From positions 62,001 through 126,000 of the forward strand of contig NZ_NCST01000041.1 in the NCBI RefSeq assembly GCF_002088975.1: a stretch of DNA of 64,000 bases. The letters run 5' to 3'. Positions within the stretch are counted from its first letter, which is position 1. Each line of letters starts with the position of its first letter. The notes beneath the pieces are model-generated. The model worked only from the letters and a program-made list of their open reading frames with translations, searched no databases and was not told the DNA's origin. Source of the DNA: Henriciella aquimarina. Its GTDB lineage: Bacteria > Pseudomonadota > Alphaproteobacteria > Caulobacterales > Hyphomonadaceae. A program made the position numbers and the translations under genes. Shown piece after piece: positions 26,834 through 34,690 of this stretch.

Positions 26834-29035
26834 ATGGCTGATACGATCAATCTTTCCCGCCGCGGCTTTATTGTCGGTACCGGGGCAACAGGCCTCACCA
26901 TCGGCATTCTCGCCGCCTGCTCGCCGGGCAGCGAAGAGGCCGGCACCGACACCGCCGCAAACACCGAACCGAACCCGGAAGTGAATGCCTGGGTCCATAT
27001 CGCGGCCGACGACACCGTCACCATCCGCATTGCGCGCTCGGAGATGGGCCAAGGCACGCTCACAGGCCTCGCCCAGCTTGTCGCCGAAGAGCTGCAATGC
27101 GACTGGGACAAGGTCATTACGGAATATCCGACGCCGGGCGAGAACCTCGCCCGCGACCGCGTCTGGCGCAGCTTCTCGACCGGGGGCTCCCAAGGCATCC
27201 GCGGCAGCCACGATTATGTCCGTGAAGGCGGTGCCGCCGCCCGCATGATGCTGATCCAGGCCGCCGCCAACCGCTGGGACGTGCCGGTGGATGAATGCTC
27301 GGCCGAGAAGAGCGTCATCACACACGGCCCCTCCGGCAAGACCTTCACCTATGGCGAAGTCGCCGACGAGGCCGCAGAGGTCGAGGCGCCCACCGATGTC
27401 CCGCTTAAGGATCCATCCGAGTGGACCATTATCGGCAAGCCCGTGAAGCGCCTCGATACCGCCGACAAGGTTACCGGCAAGCAGATCTACGGCGCCGACT
27501 TCAAGCTCGACGGCATGGTGAACGCCGCGGTCAAGCAGGCCCCGATGCGCAGCGGCACGCTGAAATCCTTCGATGCCGATGCCGTCTCCGGCATGCCCGG
27601 CGTGAAGCAGGTCCTGAAGGTGGACGACAGCACTGTCGCTGTCGTCGCGGACATGTGGTGGCAAGCCAAGAAGGCCATCGACGCCCTGCCCGTGGAATGG
27701 GAACCGGGTCCGGATTCCGGCTTTTCCACCGCCGCCTTCGAGGCCGATCTCGACGAGGGCCTGACGGCTGAAGACGCCTTCATCGGCAATGAAGCCGGCG
27801 ATGTCGATGCCGCCTTTGAAAACGCCGCCCAGGTGATCGAGGCGCAGTACAATTCCCCTCACCAGAACCATGCCTGCATGGAGCCGATGAACGCCACGGC
27901 CGTCTGGACCGAGGAGAAGTGCGAAGTCTGGTGCCCGACGCAAAACGGCGAGTCCGCGCTTGCGGCGGCGGCCGAAGCCGCCGGCCTGCCGATCGAGCAA
28001 TGCGATGTCTACAAGCTTCTGCTCGGCGGCGGTTTCGGCCGGCGCGGCATGAGCGACTATGTCACCCAGGTGGTGAACATCGCCAAACAGATGCCGGGCA
28101 CGCCGGTCAAGGTGCTCTGGACGCGTGAAGAAGACATGCAGCATGGCTTCTACCACCCGATCACCAAGGCCCGCTGTCAGGGCGCGCTCGATGCCGACGG
28201 CAACCTGACAGGCCTCAAGATCCGGATTTCCGGCCAGTCGATTTTCGCCGGGCTGATGCCGCAGGCGCTCGATAACGGCAAGGACTTCCTGGTCTTCCAG
28301 GGCCTTCTGCCGACCGGCGTGAACGAGCGCTATGAAGACCAGTCGCTGAAATACACCTTCCCGGCGCTGAAGATCGATCACGCGATGCGCAACCCGCCTG
28401 TTCGTCCCGGTTTCTGGCGCGGCGTGAACGCCAACCAGAATGCGATCTATCTCGAATGCTTCATGGATGAGCTGGCGCTGGCGGCCGGCAAGGATCCGCT
28501 TGAGTTCCGGCTCGCCTATCTGAAGGACAGCCCGAAGCTCGCCGCTGTCCTGCAGGCCGTGGCCGACAAGGCCGGCTGGGGCTCCGGGGGTGGCAAGGCC
28601 CGCGGGCTGTGTGCCTATTATTCCTTCGGCAGCTATACCGCCGCCTGTGCGGAAGTGACAGTGAGCGAGGACAACCAGCTCAAGATCGACCGCATCGTCG
28701 CGGCGACCGATCCGGGCTACGGGGTCAACCCGCAGCAGATCGACGCCCAGGTGTCCGGCTCCTTCGTCTATGGCCTCTCGGCCATGCTGCACGAGGAAAT
28801 CACCTTCGAGAACGGCGAGACCGTTCAGAAGAATTTCGACACCTACAATTCTATGCGCATTGCAGAGATGCCGGAAGTCGAGACCATTCTGATGCCCTCC
28901 GGCGGCTTCTGGGGCGGGGTTGGCGAGCCAACCATCGCCGTGACTGCCCCGGCCGTTCTGAACGCGATCCATGCGGCCACCGGCAAGCGTATCCGCCAGC
29001 TGCCGCTGAAGGACCAGAGCCTGAGGGACGCGTGA
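26834..29035 (+). CDS. Molybdopterin-binding subunit of an IorB-type hydroxylase, Tat-exported lipoprotein
   Basis: A 733-residue large subunit. The N-terminus has a twin-arginine signal (SRRGFIVGTGATGLTIGILAAC) that ends in a LAAC lipobox, so it is probably folded with cofactor, exported and lipid-anchored. The domains include the EMGQGTLTGLAQLVAEEL segment and an aldehyde-oxidase/xanthine-dehydrogenase core (VTGKQIYGADFKLDG, GGGFGRRG, VRPGFWRGVNANQNA, GGFWGGVGEP). The substrate is unknown: IorB-like enzymes hydroxylate N-heterocycles or aldehydes. Here it is operon-linked to sulfur-oxidation genes and to cofactor and molybdate genes. Its stop overlaps the GTG of the next gene. Confidence 0.88.
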   Translation: MADTINLSRRGFIVGTGATGLTIGILAACSPGSEEAGTDTAANTEPNPEVNAWVHIAADDTVTIRIARSEMGQGTLTGLAQLVAEELQCDWDKVITEYPTPGENLARDRVWRSFSTGGSQGIRGSHDYVREGGAAARMMLIQAAANRWDVPVDECSAEKSVITHGPSGKTFTYGEVADEAAEVEAPTDVPLKDPSEWTIIGKPVKRLDTADKVTGKQIYGADFKLDGMVNAAVKQAPMRSGTLKSFDADAVSGMPGVKQVLKVDDSTVAVVADMWWQAKKAIDALPVEWEPGPDSGFSTAAFEADLDEGLTAEDAFIGNEAGDVDAAFENAAQVIEAQYNSPHQNHACMEPMNATAVWTEEKCEVWCPTQNGESALAAAAEAAGLPIEQCDVYKLLLGGGFGRRGMSDYVTQVVNIAKQMPGTPVKVLWTREEDMQHGFYHPITKARCQGALDADGNLTGLKIRISGQSIFAGLMPQALDNGKDFLVFQGLLPTGVNERYEDQSLKYTFPALKIDHAMRNPPVRPGFWRGVNANQNAIYLECFMDELALAAGKDPLEFRLAYLKDSPKLAAVLQAVADKAGWGSGGGKARGLCAYYSFGSYTAACAEVTVSEDNQLKIDRIVAATDPGYGVNPQQIDAQVSGSFVYGLSAMLHEEITFENGETVQKNFDTYNSMRIAEMPEVETILMPSGGFWGGVGEPTIAVTAPAVLNAIHAATGKRIRQLPLKDQSLRDA

Positions 29036-29430
29036 GACAGAGGCGCACCGCCGCCTTTCTGACAAGCCTCGTCGCAGGCGGCCTGTTTCTGGCCGCCTGC
29101 GACGCCGGCCCCGAGGCCGCTGCGCCAGAGTCCGGGCCACCTGACTCCGGGGCCGACGCGCCGGCCTCGACCAAAGCGGAAGACGCCGAGGGCCACCCCA
29201 CCCTGCAGCGGCCGGCGGCCCTCGCCTTGTCCTGTTCCGGCTGCCATGCCACGGCGGGCGAGGCGATTCCGAGCCTTGAGAGCCAGACACAAGCGACGCT
29301 TGAAGAAAAGCTCACCGCCTACAGGACGGAGACAGACGGCACGACCGTCATGCACCGGCTGATGCGCGGCTATAGCGAAGCCGATATCGCCGCCATCAGC
29401 GCCTATATTGCCGGTGAGGCCGACCAATGA
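29032..29430 (+). CDS. FccA-like monohaem cytochrome c lipoprotein
   Basis: A 132-residue c-type cytochrome. The signal peptide ends in LAAC (lipid cysteine C23). An acidic Ala/Pro linker of about 35 residues follows, then a haem domain with C68-S-G-C71-H72 and a likely axial Met near residue 107 (TTVMHRLMRGYSEADIAAISAYIA). The domain resembles the small cytochrome of flavocytochrome c sulfide dehydrogenase. It probably accepts electrons from the flavoprotein encoded next, and perhaps from the Mo hydroxylase. The start is a GTG overlapping the upstream stop (GTGA). Confidence 0.78.
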   Translation: MRQRRTAAFLTSLVAGGLFLAACDAGPEAAAPESGPPDSGADAPASTKAEDAEGHPTLQRPAALALSCSGCHATAGEAIPSLESQTQATLEEKLTAYRTETDGTTVMHRLMRGYSEADIAAISAYIAGEADQ

Positions 29431-30710
29431 CGCATGCCTTCCTGCCCCATCGCCGCAGCGTGCTGACCGGCCTGGCCGGGACAGCGGCCATGGCCGCCTT
29501 CGCACCGCAAGCCTTCAGCCAGACATCGGCGCGCCTTGTCGTCGTCGGCGGCGGCTTCGGCGGTGCCACGGCGGCCCGCTTTCTCAAGACCTATCTGCCG
29601 AACGCCTCGGTCACGCTGATCGAACCGAACGCGGCCTATCACGCCTGCCCGTTCAGCAATCTCGTCATTGCCGGCCTGCGCGACATCGAGGCCCAGCGCT
29701 TCGGCTATGACAGCTTGCGCGCGGCAGGAATCGAGGTGGTCGCCCAGCGCGCCATCGACGTCGATCCGGCCAGGCGCACCGTCTCGCTCGAAGGCGGCGG
29801 GGAAGCGGTCTATGACAAGCTCGTCCTCTCACCCGGCATCGACATCCGCTGGGGCGCACTCGAAGGCTACGACGAAGCCGCTGCCGAGGTCATGCCGCAT
29901 GCCTGGAAGGCCGGGCCGCAGACCACGCTTCTGCGCCAGCAGCTGGAGGCGATGGAAGATGGAGGACTGGTCGTCATGTCGGCCCCGGCCGCGCCTTTCC
30001 GGTGTCCGCCCGGCCCGTATGAGCGGGCCAGCCTGATCGCACACTATCTCAAGACGCAGAAGCCGAATGCGAAACTGCTCATCCTGGATGCCAAGGATGT
30101 CTTCTCCAAGAAGCCGCTTTTCCTTGAAGCCTGGGCCGAACACTATCCCGAGCATCTCGAATGGCGCGGCGCGGCCGATTTCGGGCGGGTCGTCTCGGTC
30201 GATCCGGCTAGCATGACGCTCTCGACCGATTTCGAGGATATCCAGGCCGATGTCGCCAATGTCATCCCACCGCAAAAGGCCGGCGAGATTGCCGAGCGCG
30301 CCGGGGTCGCCGACGAGACGGGCTGGTGCCCGATCAATGGGCTCGACTTCTCCTCGCCGCTTCAGAAGGATATCCACGTCATCGGGGACGCGACCATCGC
30401 CGCGCCGATGCCGAAATCGGCCTTCTCGGCCAACCTTCAGGGCAAGCTCTGCGCCATGCAGATCGCCCGCATCCTGTCCGGCCTCGAACCGCAGGCGACC
30501 GTGCTGGCCAATACCTGCTACTCCTATGTCACGCCGGACGCGGCGGTCTCGATCACCGGCGTCTACGGCAATGAAGGCGGCACACCCACCAGCAAGGAAG
30601 GCGCGGGCGGGCTCTCGCCGGAAGGCGCGCCAGGCGATGTGCGTCAGGCCGAGGCCGCGCAGGCCGAAGCCTGGTTCCAGACAATCACCGCCGAGGTCTT
30701 CGGCGGATGA
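29427..30710 (+). CDS. Flavocytochrome c sulfide dehydrogenase flavoprotein (FccB/SoxF-like)
   Basis: A 427-residue flavoprotein with a Tat-like signal (HRRSVLTGLAGTAAMAAFAPQAFS) and the FAD fold VVVGGGFGGATAARFL at about residues 37-52. The two cysteines expected at the sulfide-oxidising site are in FRCPPGPYERA and ANTCYSYV. CPFSNLVIAG and HVIGDATIAAPMPKSAFSANLQGK are also family-typical. It would oxidise sulfide or a sulfane intermediate and pass electrons to the cytochrome encoded just upstream. It overlaps both neighbours by ATGA. Confidence 0.87.
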   Translation: MTHAFLPHRRSVLTGLAGTAAMAAFAPQAFSQTSARLVVVGGGFGGATAARFLKTYLPNASVTLIEPNAAYHACPFSNLVIAGLRDIEAQRFGYDSLRAAGIEVVAQRAIDVDPARRTVSLEGGGEAVYDKLVLSPGIDIRWGALEGYDEAAAEVMPHAWKAGPQTTLLRQQLEAMEDGGLVVMSAPAAPFRCPPGPYERASLIAHYLKTQKPNAKLLILDAKDVFSKKPLFLEAWAEHYPEHLEWRGAADFGRVVSVDPASMTLSTDFEDIQADVANVIPPQKAGEIAERAGVADETGWCPINGLDFSSPLQKDIHVIGDATIAAPMPKSAFSANLQGKLCAMQIARILSGLEPQATVLANTCYSYVTPDAAVSITGVYGNEGGTPTSKEGAGGLSPEGAPGDVRQAEAAQAEAWFQTITAEVFGG

Positions 30711-31156
30711 GGCCCATGGCCGCCCTATGCCTCCTCGCCGCCATGACGGCCTGCAACGGGCACAGTGATGAGCGCCTCGCCAGACCTGCCGAGATTGACG
30801 GCGACGCCATCACCGCTTCGCTGACCGGAGAGCCGGGCGATCCGCTCCGGGGCCGGGAGGTCTTTGCCAGCCGCGACCAGGGCCACTGCGTCCTCTGCCA
30901 CGCGATTGACGGGCTGGAGGCCGAATTCCAGGGCAATGTCGGCCCCGCGCTCACCGGGGTCGGCACCCGCCTCACGCCCGGCCAGATCCGCCTGCGCATC
31001 GCTGACGCGCAAATGATTTGGCCGCAGACGCTTATGCCCTCATATTACCGGGTGTCGGGCCTCAATCAGGTCGCCGCCGAATATCAAGGCGAACCGGCCC
31101 TCACCGCCCGGCAGATCGAAGACCTCGTGGCCTATCTTTCGCGTTTGGAAAACTGA
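30707..31156 (+). CDS. soxX: Sulfur-oxidising protein SoxX, lipoprotein form
   Basis: A 149-residue monohaem subunit of the SoxXA cytochrome, which attaches sulfur substrates to the SoxY cysteine. The haem site is C61-V-L-C64-H65. GNVGPALTGVGTRLTPGQIRLRI and the ligand Met in TLMPSYYRVSGLNQVAAEYQG are SoxX signatures. The signal peptide ends in TAC with C16 as probable lipid site, whereas classical SoxX is soluble in the periplasm. It overlaps fccB by ATGA. Confidence 0.9.
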   Translation: MRPMAALCLLAAMTACNGHSDERLARPAEIDGDAITASLTGEPGDPLRGREVFASRDQGHCVLCHAIDGLEAEFQGNVGPALTGVGTRLTPGQIRLRIADAQMIWPQTLMPSYYRVSGLNQVAAEYQGEPALTARQIEDLVAYLSRLEN

Positions 31157-31167
31157 AGCTTGCTCCC

Positions 31168-31638
31168 ATGACCCGTCCGCCCCATGCCTTTCCCCTGACC
31201 CGCCGCAGCATCCTGCTGACGGGCACCGCCGGTCTCGTCTCGGCCGCCCTGCCCTTTGGCGCCAGCGCGACGCCGGAAGATGCGGACGCCGCGATCCGCG
31301 CCCTCTTCGGCGACCGGCTCATCAATGACGGCAAGGTCACCGTCAAACTGCCGCCGATTGCCGAGAACGGCAATTCGGTTGCAATCGGCGTTTCGGTCGA
31401 CAGCCCGATGAGCGAAGACGATTACGTCAAGCAGATCGCGCTCTTCTCGCCGCGCAACCCGATTGCCGATGTCGCCCGTTTCCATCTCGGGCCCCGCGCT
31501 GGCAAGGCCGAGGTCTCGACCCGTATCCGCATGGCCGGCACCCAGACCGTGCGCGCGATTGCCGAAATGAATGATGGCAGCCTCTGGAAAGGCACAGCCA
31601 GCACCGTCGTCACCCTCGCCGCCTGCGTGATCGGATAG
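31168..31638 (+). CDS. soxY: Sulfur carrier protein SoxY with a variant tail
   Basis: A 156-residue carrier with a Tat signal (TRRSILLTGTAGLVSAALPFGASA). The SoxY fold is recognised by INDGKVTVKLPPIAENGNSVAIGVSVDSPM and QIALFSPRNPIADVARFHLGPRAGKAEVSTRIR. Canonical SoxY ends in GGCGG, a swinging arm whose cysteine holds the sulfur intermediate. Here the C-terminus is TLAACVIG. The cysteine is kept near the end but the flanking glycines are not. It is placed between soxX and soxZ as in full sox operons. Confidence 0.85.
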   Translation: MTRPPHAFPLTRRSILLTGTAGLVSAALPFGASATPEDADAAIRALFGDRLINDGKVTVKLPPIAENGNSVAIGVSVDSPMSEDDYVKQIALFSPRNPIADVARFHLGPRAGKAEVSTRIRMAGTQTVRAIAEMNDGSLWKGTASTVVTLAACVIG

Positions 31639-31647
31639 GAGCACCCC

Positions 31648-31965
31648 ATGACCATCCGCATTGCCGCCCCCGACACCGCAAAAAAAGGCGAGGTCATCGA
31701 GATCAAGGCGCTGATCCAGCATCCGATGGAGACCGGCTATCGCAGCGACTCCAAGGGCAAGGAAATTCCGCGCGACATCATCACCGAATTCGAATGCAGC
31801 TATGATGGCGAGACTGTCTTCGCGGCCAACTTCTTCCCCGCCATCGCGGCCAACCCGTTCCTCACCTTCTACACAAAGGCGACCACGAGCGGCACGCTCG
31901 AATTTACCTGGACCGACCAGGACGGAGAGAGCTGGTCGGAGACGCATGACCTCACCGTGGAATGA
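31648..31965 (+). CDS. soxZ: SoxZ, partner of SoxY
   Basis: A 105-residue immunoglobulin-like protein without a signal peptide; it is expected to be co-exported with SoxY via the Tat signal of that subunit. Signatures are KGEVIEIKALIQHPMETGYR, and EFECSYDGETVFAANFFPAIAANPFLTFYTKA near the C-terminus. It forms the SoxYZ heterodimer that carries sulfur substrates. It starts 9 bases after soxY and ends in an ATGATG overlap with soxA. Confidence 0.93.
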   Translation: MTIRIAAPDTAKKGEVIEIKALIQHPMETGYRSDSKGKEIPRDIITEFECSYDGETVFAANFFPAIAANPFLTFYTKATTSGTLEFTWTDQDGESWSETHDLTVE

Positions 31966-32756
31966 TGCGGGCCTGCCTTCTCGCCTTCCTGACGGTCACG
32001 GCCTGTACTGAAGCCAGCGCACCGGACACCACGCCCGAGCGCACGAGGCTTGCGCCCGGCGAGATCCGCTCCGGCTACACCTTCCTGCAGCCGCAGACGC
32101 AGGCCCTGCAGGATGACGATTTCGCCAATCCCGGCTTCCTCTGGGTCGACAGGGGCGACGCGCTTTTCCACGAGGCCGCCGCCAACGGAAAATCCTGCGC
32201 GAGTTGCCACGGCGAAGAGGGTGAGGAACTGGCGAGCGCCGCTGCCCACTACCCCGCCATCGACGAAGACAGCGGCGAACTGGTGAATATCGAAGGCCGG
32301 ATCAATCTCTGCCGCGCGCGCCATCAGGAGCGTGAACCGCTCGACTATGAAAGTGACGACCTCCTGGGCCTCACCGCCTATGTCGCCTATCTCGCTCGCG
32401 GCGTGCCAATGTCGGTCGACATCTCCGGCGCCGCACAGAGCTGGTATGAGAAAGGCGAAGACTACTTTTACACGCGGCGCGGCCAGTTCAATCTCGCCTG
32501 CAGCCAGTGTCACAATGAAAGCTGGGGCAAGAAGCTGCGCGGCGACACGATCAGCCAGGGCCATGGCAACGCCTTTCCAGGCTACCGGCTGGAATGGCAG
32601 AGTTTCGGTTCACTGCAGCGCCGCCTGCGCGATTGCGATAGCGGGGTGCGCGCCGAGCCGCTTGATTATGGCTCCGACACCTATAAGGCCGTCGAGCTCT
32701 ACCTCGCCAAGCGCGCCGAAGGCCTGGCCATGGAATCACCGGGAGTGAGACGATGA
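31962..32756 (+). CDS. soxA: Dihaem cytochrome SoxA, lipoprotein form
   Basis: A 264-residue L-cysteine S-thiosulfotransferase subunit that partners SoxX. Haem 1 is C79-A-S-C82-H83 and haem 2 is C180-S-Q-C183-H184. The active-site cysteine, which becomes a haem ligand, is C225 in RLRDCDSGVRAEP, so the catalytic apparatus is intact. The signal sequence ends in VTAC, predicting a lipid anchor at C15. It starts inside the soxZ stop; a second ATG 3 bases later is equally possible. The ModE-like gene starts within its stop. Confidence 0.9.
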   Translation: MMRACLLAFLTVTACTEASAPDTTPERTRLAPGEIRSGYTFLQPQTQALQDDDFANPGFLWVDRGDALFHEAAANGKSCASCHGEEGEELASAAAHYPAIDEDSGELVNIEGRINLCRARHQEREPLDYESDDLLGLTAYVAYLARGVPMSVDISGAAQSWYEKGEDYFYTRRGQFNLACSQCHNESWGKKLRGDTISQGHGNAFPGYRLEWQSFGSLQRRLRDCDSGVRAEPLDYGSDTYKAVELYLAKRAEGLAMESPGVRR

Positions 32757-33109
32757 CAGAGAGACAGGGCCCCGGCCTCAGCATCCGCATCAATCTGGCC
32801 AATGGCGGGCGGTTCGGCCCCGGCAAGGCCGCCCTGCTGCGGGCGATCGCCGAGCATGGCTCGATCCGGCAGGCTGCCCAGTCGCTCGCCATGTCCTATC
32901 CCCGCGCCCTGAAGCTCATCGACGAGATGAATAGCGACTTCACTGCGCCGCTGCTGGAATCCAGCCATGGCGGCGCCACTGGCGGCGGCTCGTCCCTCAC
33001 GCAGACGGGCCGGGATCTTCTCGAGGCTTATGACACGCTTTGTGCAGAGGCCGGCAAGGCTGCCAGCCCTGCGCTCAAGACCTTCCGGACCCAAGAAAAA
33101 TCAGCCTGA
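32753..33109 (+). CDS. ModE-like winged-helix regulator without molybdate-binding domain
   Basis: A 118-residue protein that matches only the DNA-binding part of ModE: a LysR-type winged helix with GKAALLRAIAEHGSIRQAAQSLAMSYPRALKLIDEMN, then the wing and GGGSSLTQTGRDLLEAY. The C-terminal TOBE domains that bind molybdate in E. coli ModE are absent, as in other short ModE proteins. Sitting between the Mo enzyme/sox genes and the cofactor genes, it may tie their expression to molybdate or to another signal. It overlaps soxA by ATGA. Confidence 0.78.
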   Translation: MTERQGPGLSIRINLANGGRFGPGKAALLRAIAEHGSIRQAAQSLAMSYPRALKLIDEMNSDFTAPLLESSHGGATGGGSSLTQTGRDLLEAYDTLCAEAGKAASPALKTFRTQEKSA

Positions 33110-33151
33110 GCGCTGGCTTCGCTATCAATGAGCGTTTAGAACGGGAGACCA

Positions 33152-34690
33152 ATGGAACAGACCGTCTCCTATCTCGAACATGCCGAAGATGTCCTGGACC
33201 GCTGGCTCGCCTGGCGTGAGCGCGGCGGCGTGGCCCTCATCATCGTCACGACCATAGAAGGCGGCGCCGTGCGCGCCCCGGGCGCGATGATGGCTGTGGC
33301 CGAAGATGGCGAGACGGCCGGCTATATCTCCGGCGGCTGCATCGACGCCGATGTCGTGCTACAGGCCCAAGCAGCGATCAAGGCCGGCAAGGCCCGCGCC
33401 CTGCGCTATGGCGCGGGCTCCCCCTTCACCGACCTGCCCCTGCCCTGCGGCGGGGCGATCGAAGTCACCGTGTTGCCGGACGCCAATCCCGAGACGCTGC
33501 GCGCCTGCCATGACCGGCTGGTCGCGCGCGAGACGGTCAGGCTGAGTATCACGCCGGAAGGCACGGTTTCGCTCGACCCGGCCGCCTCCGCCGACAGTTC
33601 CAGCTTCCACTATACGCCCAAGCTGCGCCTGCGCATTGCCGGACGCGGAGCCGACTGCCTGGCGCTCGCCCGCGCGGCCGAGGCGACCGGCATCGAGACG
33701 ACGCTCTGGCTGCCGGATGGCGACGATGCCGACCAGGCCACCCGTATGGGGCTGGCCGAGCCCGTCCGCCTCAAGACCCCGAACGACCTGCCGCCCGCAG
33801 AGGACGATGCCTGGACGGCCTTCGTTCTCGCTTTCCATGACAGGGACTGGGAGACCGGCCTGCTCACCCAGGCGCTCGCCGGGCCTGCTTTCTATATCGG
33901 CGCGATCGGCAGCCGGCGCACACATGCCCGCCGTTGCGAAACACTGCGCGAGGCCGGCCAGACCGCCCATCAGATTGCGCGCATTCGCGGCCCCGTTGGC
34001 CTGATCCCCTCCATGCGCGACGCCTCCCTGCTGGCAGTCTCCATCCTCGCCGAAGTGATCGAGGCGCACCAGCAGAAGCGCCGCACTCCCTTCGCCAGGA
34101 CAGCCCTCATCCTGCTCGCCGCCGGTCAGTCGCAGCGCTTCGCGGCAGGCGACAAGCTGCTTGCATCGCTCACGGACCAGCCCATTATTGATCGCGCATC
34201 AGGGGCCCTCGCCGATGAGACCGTCGGCGCCCGCATCGCCGTCATCGGTCCGGACCAGGACGAACGCGCCGCCGCTCTCACAAAGGCTGGCTGGCAGATC
34301 GTTCTCAACCCGCACGCCGCCGAGGGTCAGTCGACCTCGCTCAAGGCCGGGCTGGACGCGGCCGGACAGGCAGAGGCCGATATCGACGCCGCCATGATCC
34401 TCCTGGCGGACATGCCCTGCGTACCGGATGCGCATCTCCATGCGCTGCGCGATGCGATGACACCGGACAAACTCGCCGTCATGTCGGCGACCGGCGACAC
34501 GCGCCTGCCACCGGCCATCTTCTCACGCGCCGTCTTCGACAGGCTTGGCGCCCTCACCGGCGACACCGGCGCCAAGCGCGTTTTCGAGACGCTCGACAAC
34601 ACGGCCACGGTCGCCCTCTCGCCGGACCAGGCCGTGGACATAGATACCACTGACGACCTCCAACAACTGGAAGGCCTTACGCATGCCTGA
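33152..34690 (+). CDS. XdhC-MocA fusion: Mo hydroxylase maturation factor plus cofactor cytidylyltransferase
   Basis: A 512-residue fusion. Residues 1 to about 300 are XdhC/CoxI-like: an N-terminal domain with EGGAVRAPGAMMAVAEDG and SGGCIDADVV, then a Rossmann part ending in FYIGAIGSRRTHARR. XdhC binds and sulfurates the cofactor for xanthine-oxidase-family enzymes. From about residue 315, LILLAAGQSQRFAAGDKLL begins a MobA-type nucleotidyltransferase domain like MocA, which makes the cytosine dinucleotide form. One polypeptide could thus finish and hand over the cofactor to the upstream hydroxylase. It overlaps moaA by 8 bases. Confidence 0.87.
   Translation: MEQTVSYLEHAEDVLDRWLAWRERGGVALIIVTTIEGGAVRAPGAMMAVAEDGETAGYISGGCIDADVVLQAQAAIKAGKARALRYGAGSPFTDLPLPCGGAIEVTVLPDANPETLRACHDRLVARETVRLSITPEGTVSLDPAASADSSSFHYTPKLRLRIAGRGADCLALARAAEATGIETTLWLPDGDDADQATRMGLAEPVRLKTPNDLPPAEDDAWTAFVLAFHDRDWETGLLTQALAGPAFYIGAIGSRRTHARRCETLREAGQTAHQIARIRGPVGLIPSMRDASLLAVSILAEVIEAHQQKRRTPFARTALILLAAGQSQRFAAGDKLLASLTDQPIIDRASGALADETVGARIAVIGPDQDERAAALTKAGWQIVLNPHAAEGQSTSLKAGLDAAGQAEADIDAAMILLADMPCVPDAHLHALRDAMTPDKLAVMSATGDTRLPPAIFSRAVFDRLGALTGDTGAKRVFETLDNTATVALSPDQAVDIDTTDDLQQLEGLTHA

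Noticed and set aside
26771-29290. 839-residue minus-strand frame opposite the Mo hydroxylase gene
   Set aside because: No motif and typical antisense composition; the plus-strand gene has all expected molybdopterin-enzyme motifs.
33119-33134. ModE box near the XdhC-MocA gene
   Set aside because: The CGCT-N7-AGCG arms are only 4 bases long and the sequence lacks the TATA-rich core of known ModE boxes; too weak to list as a feature.
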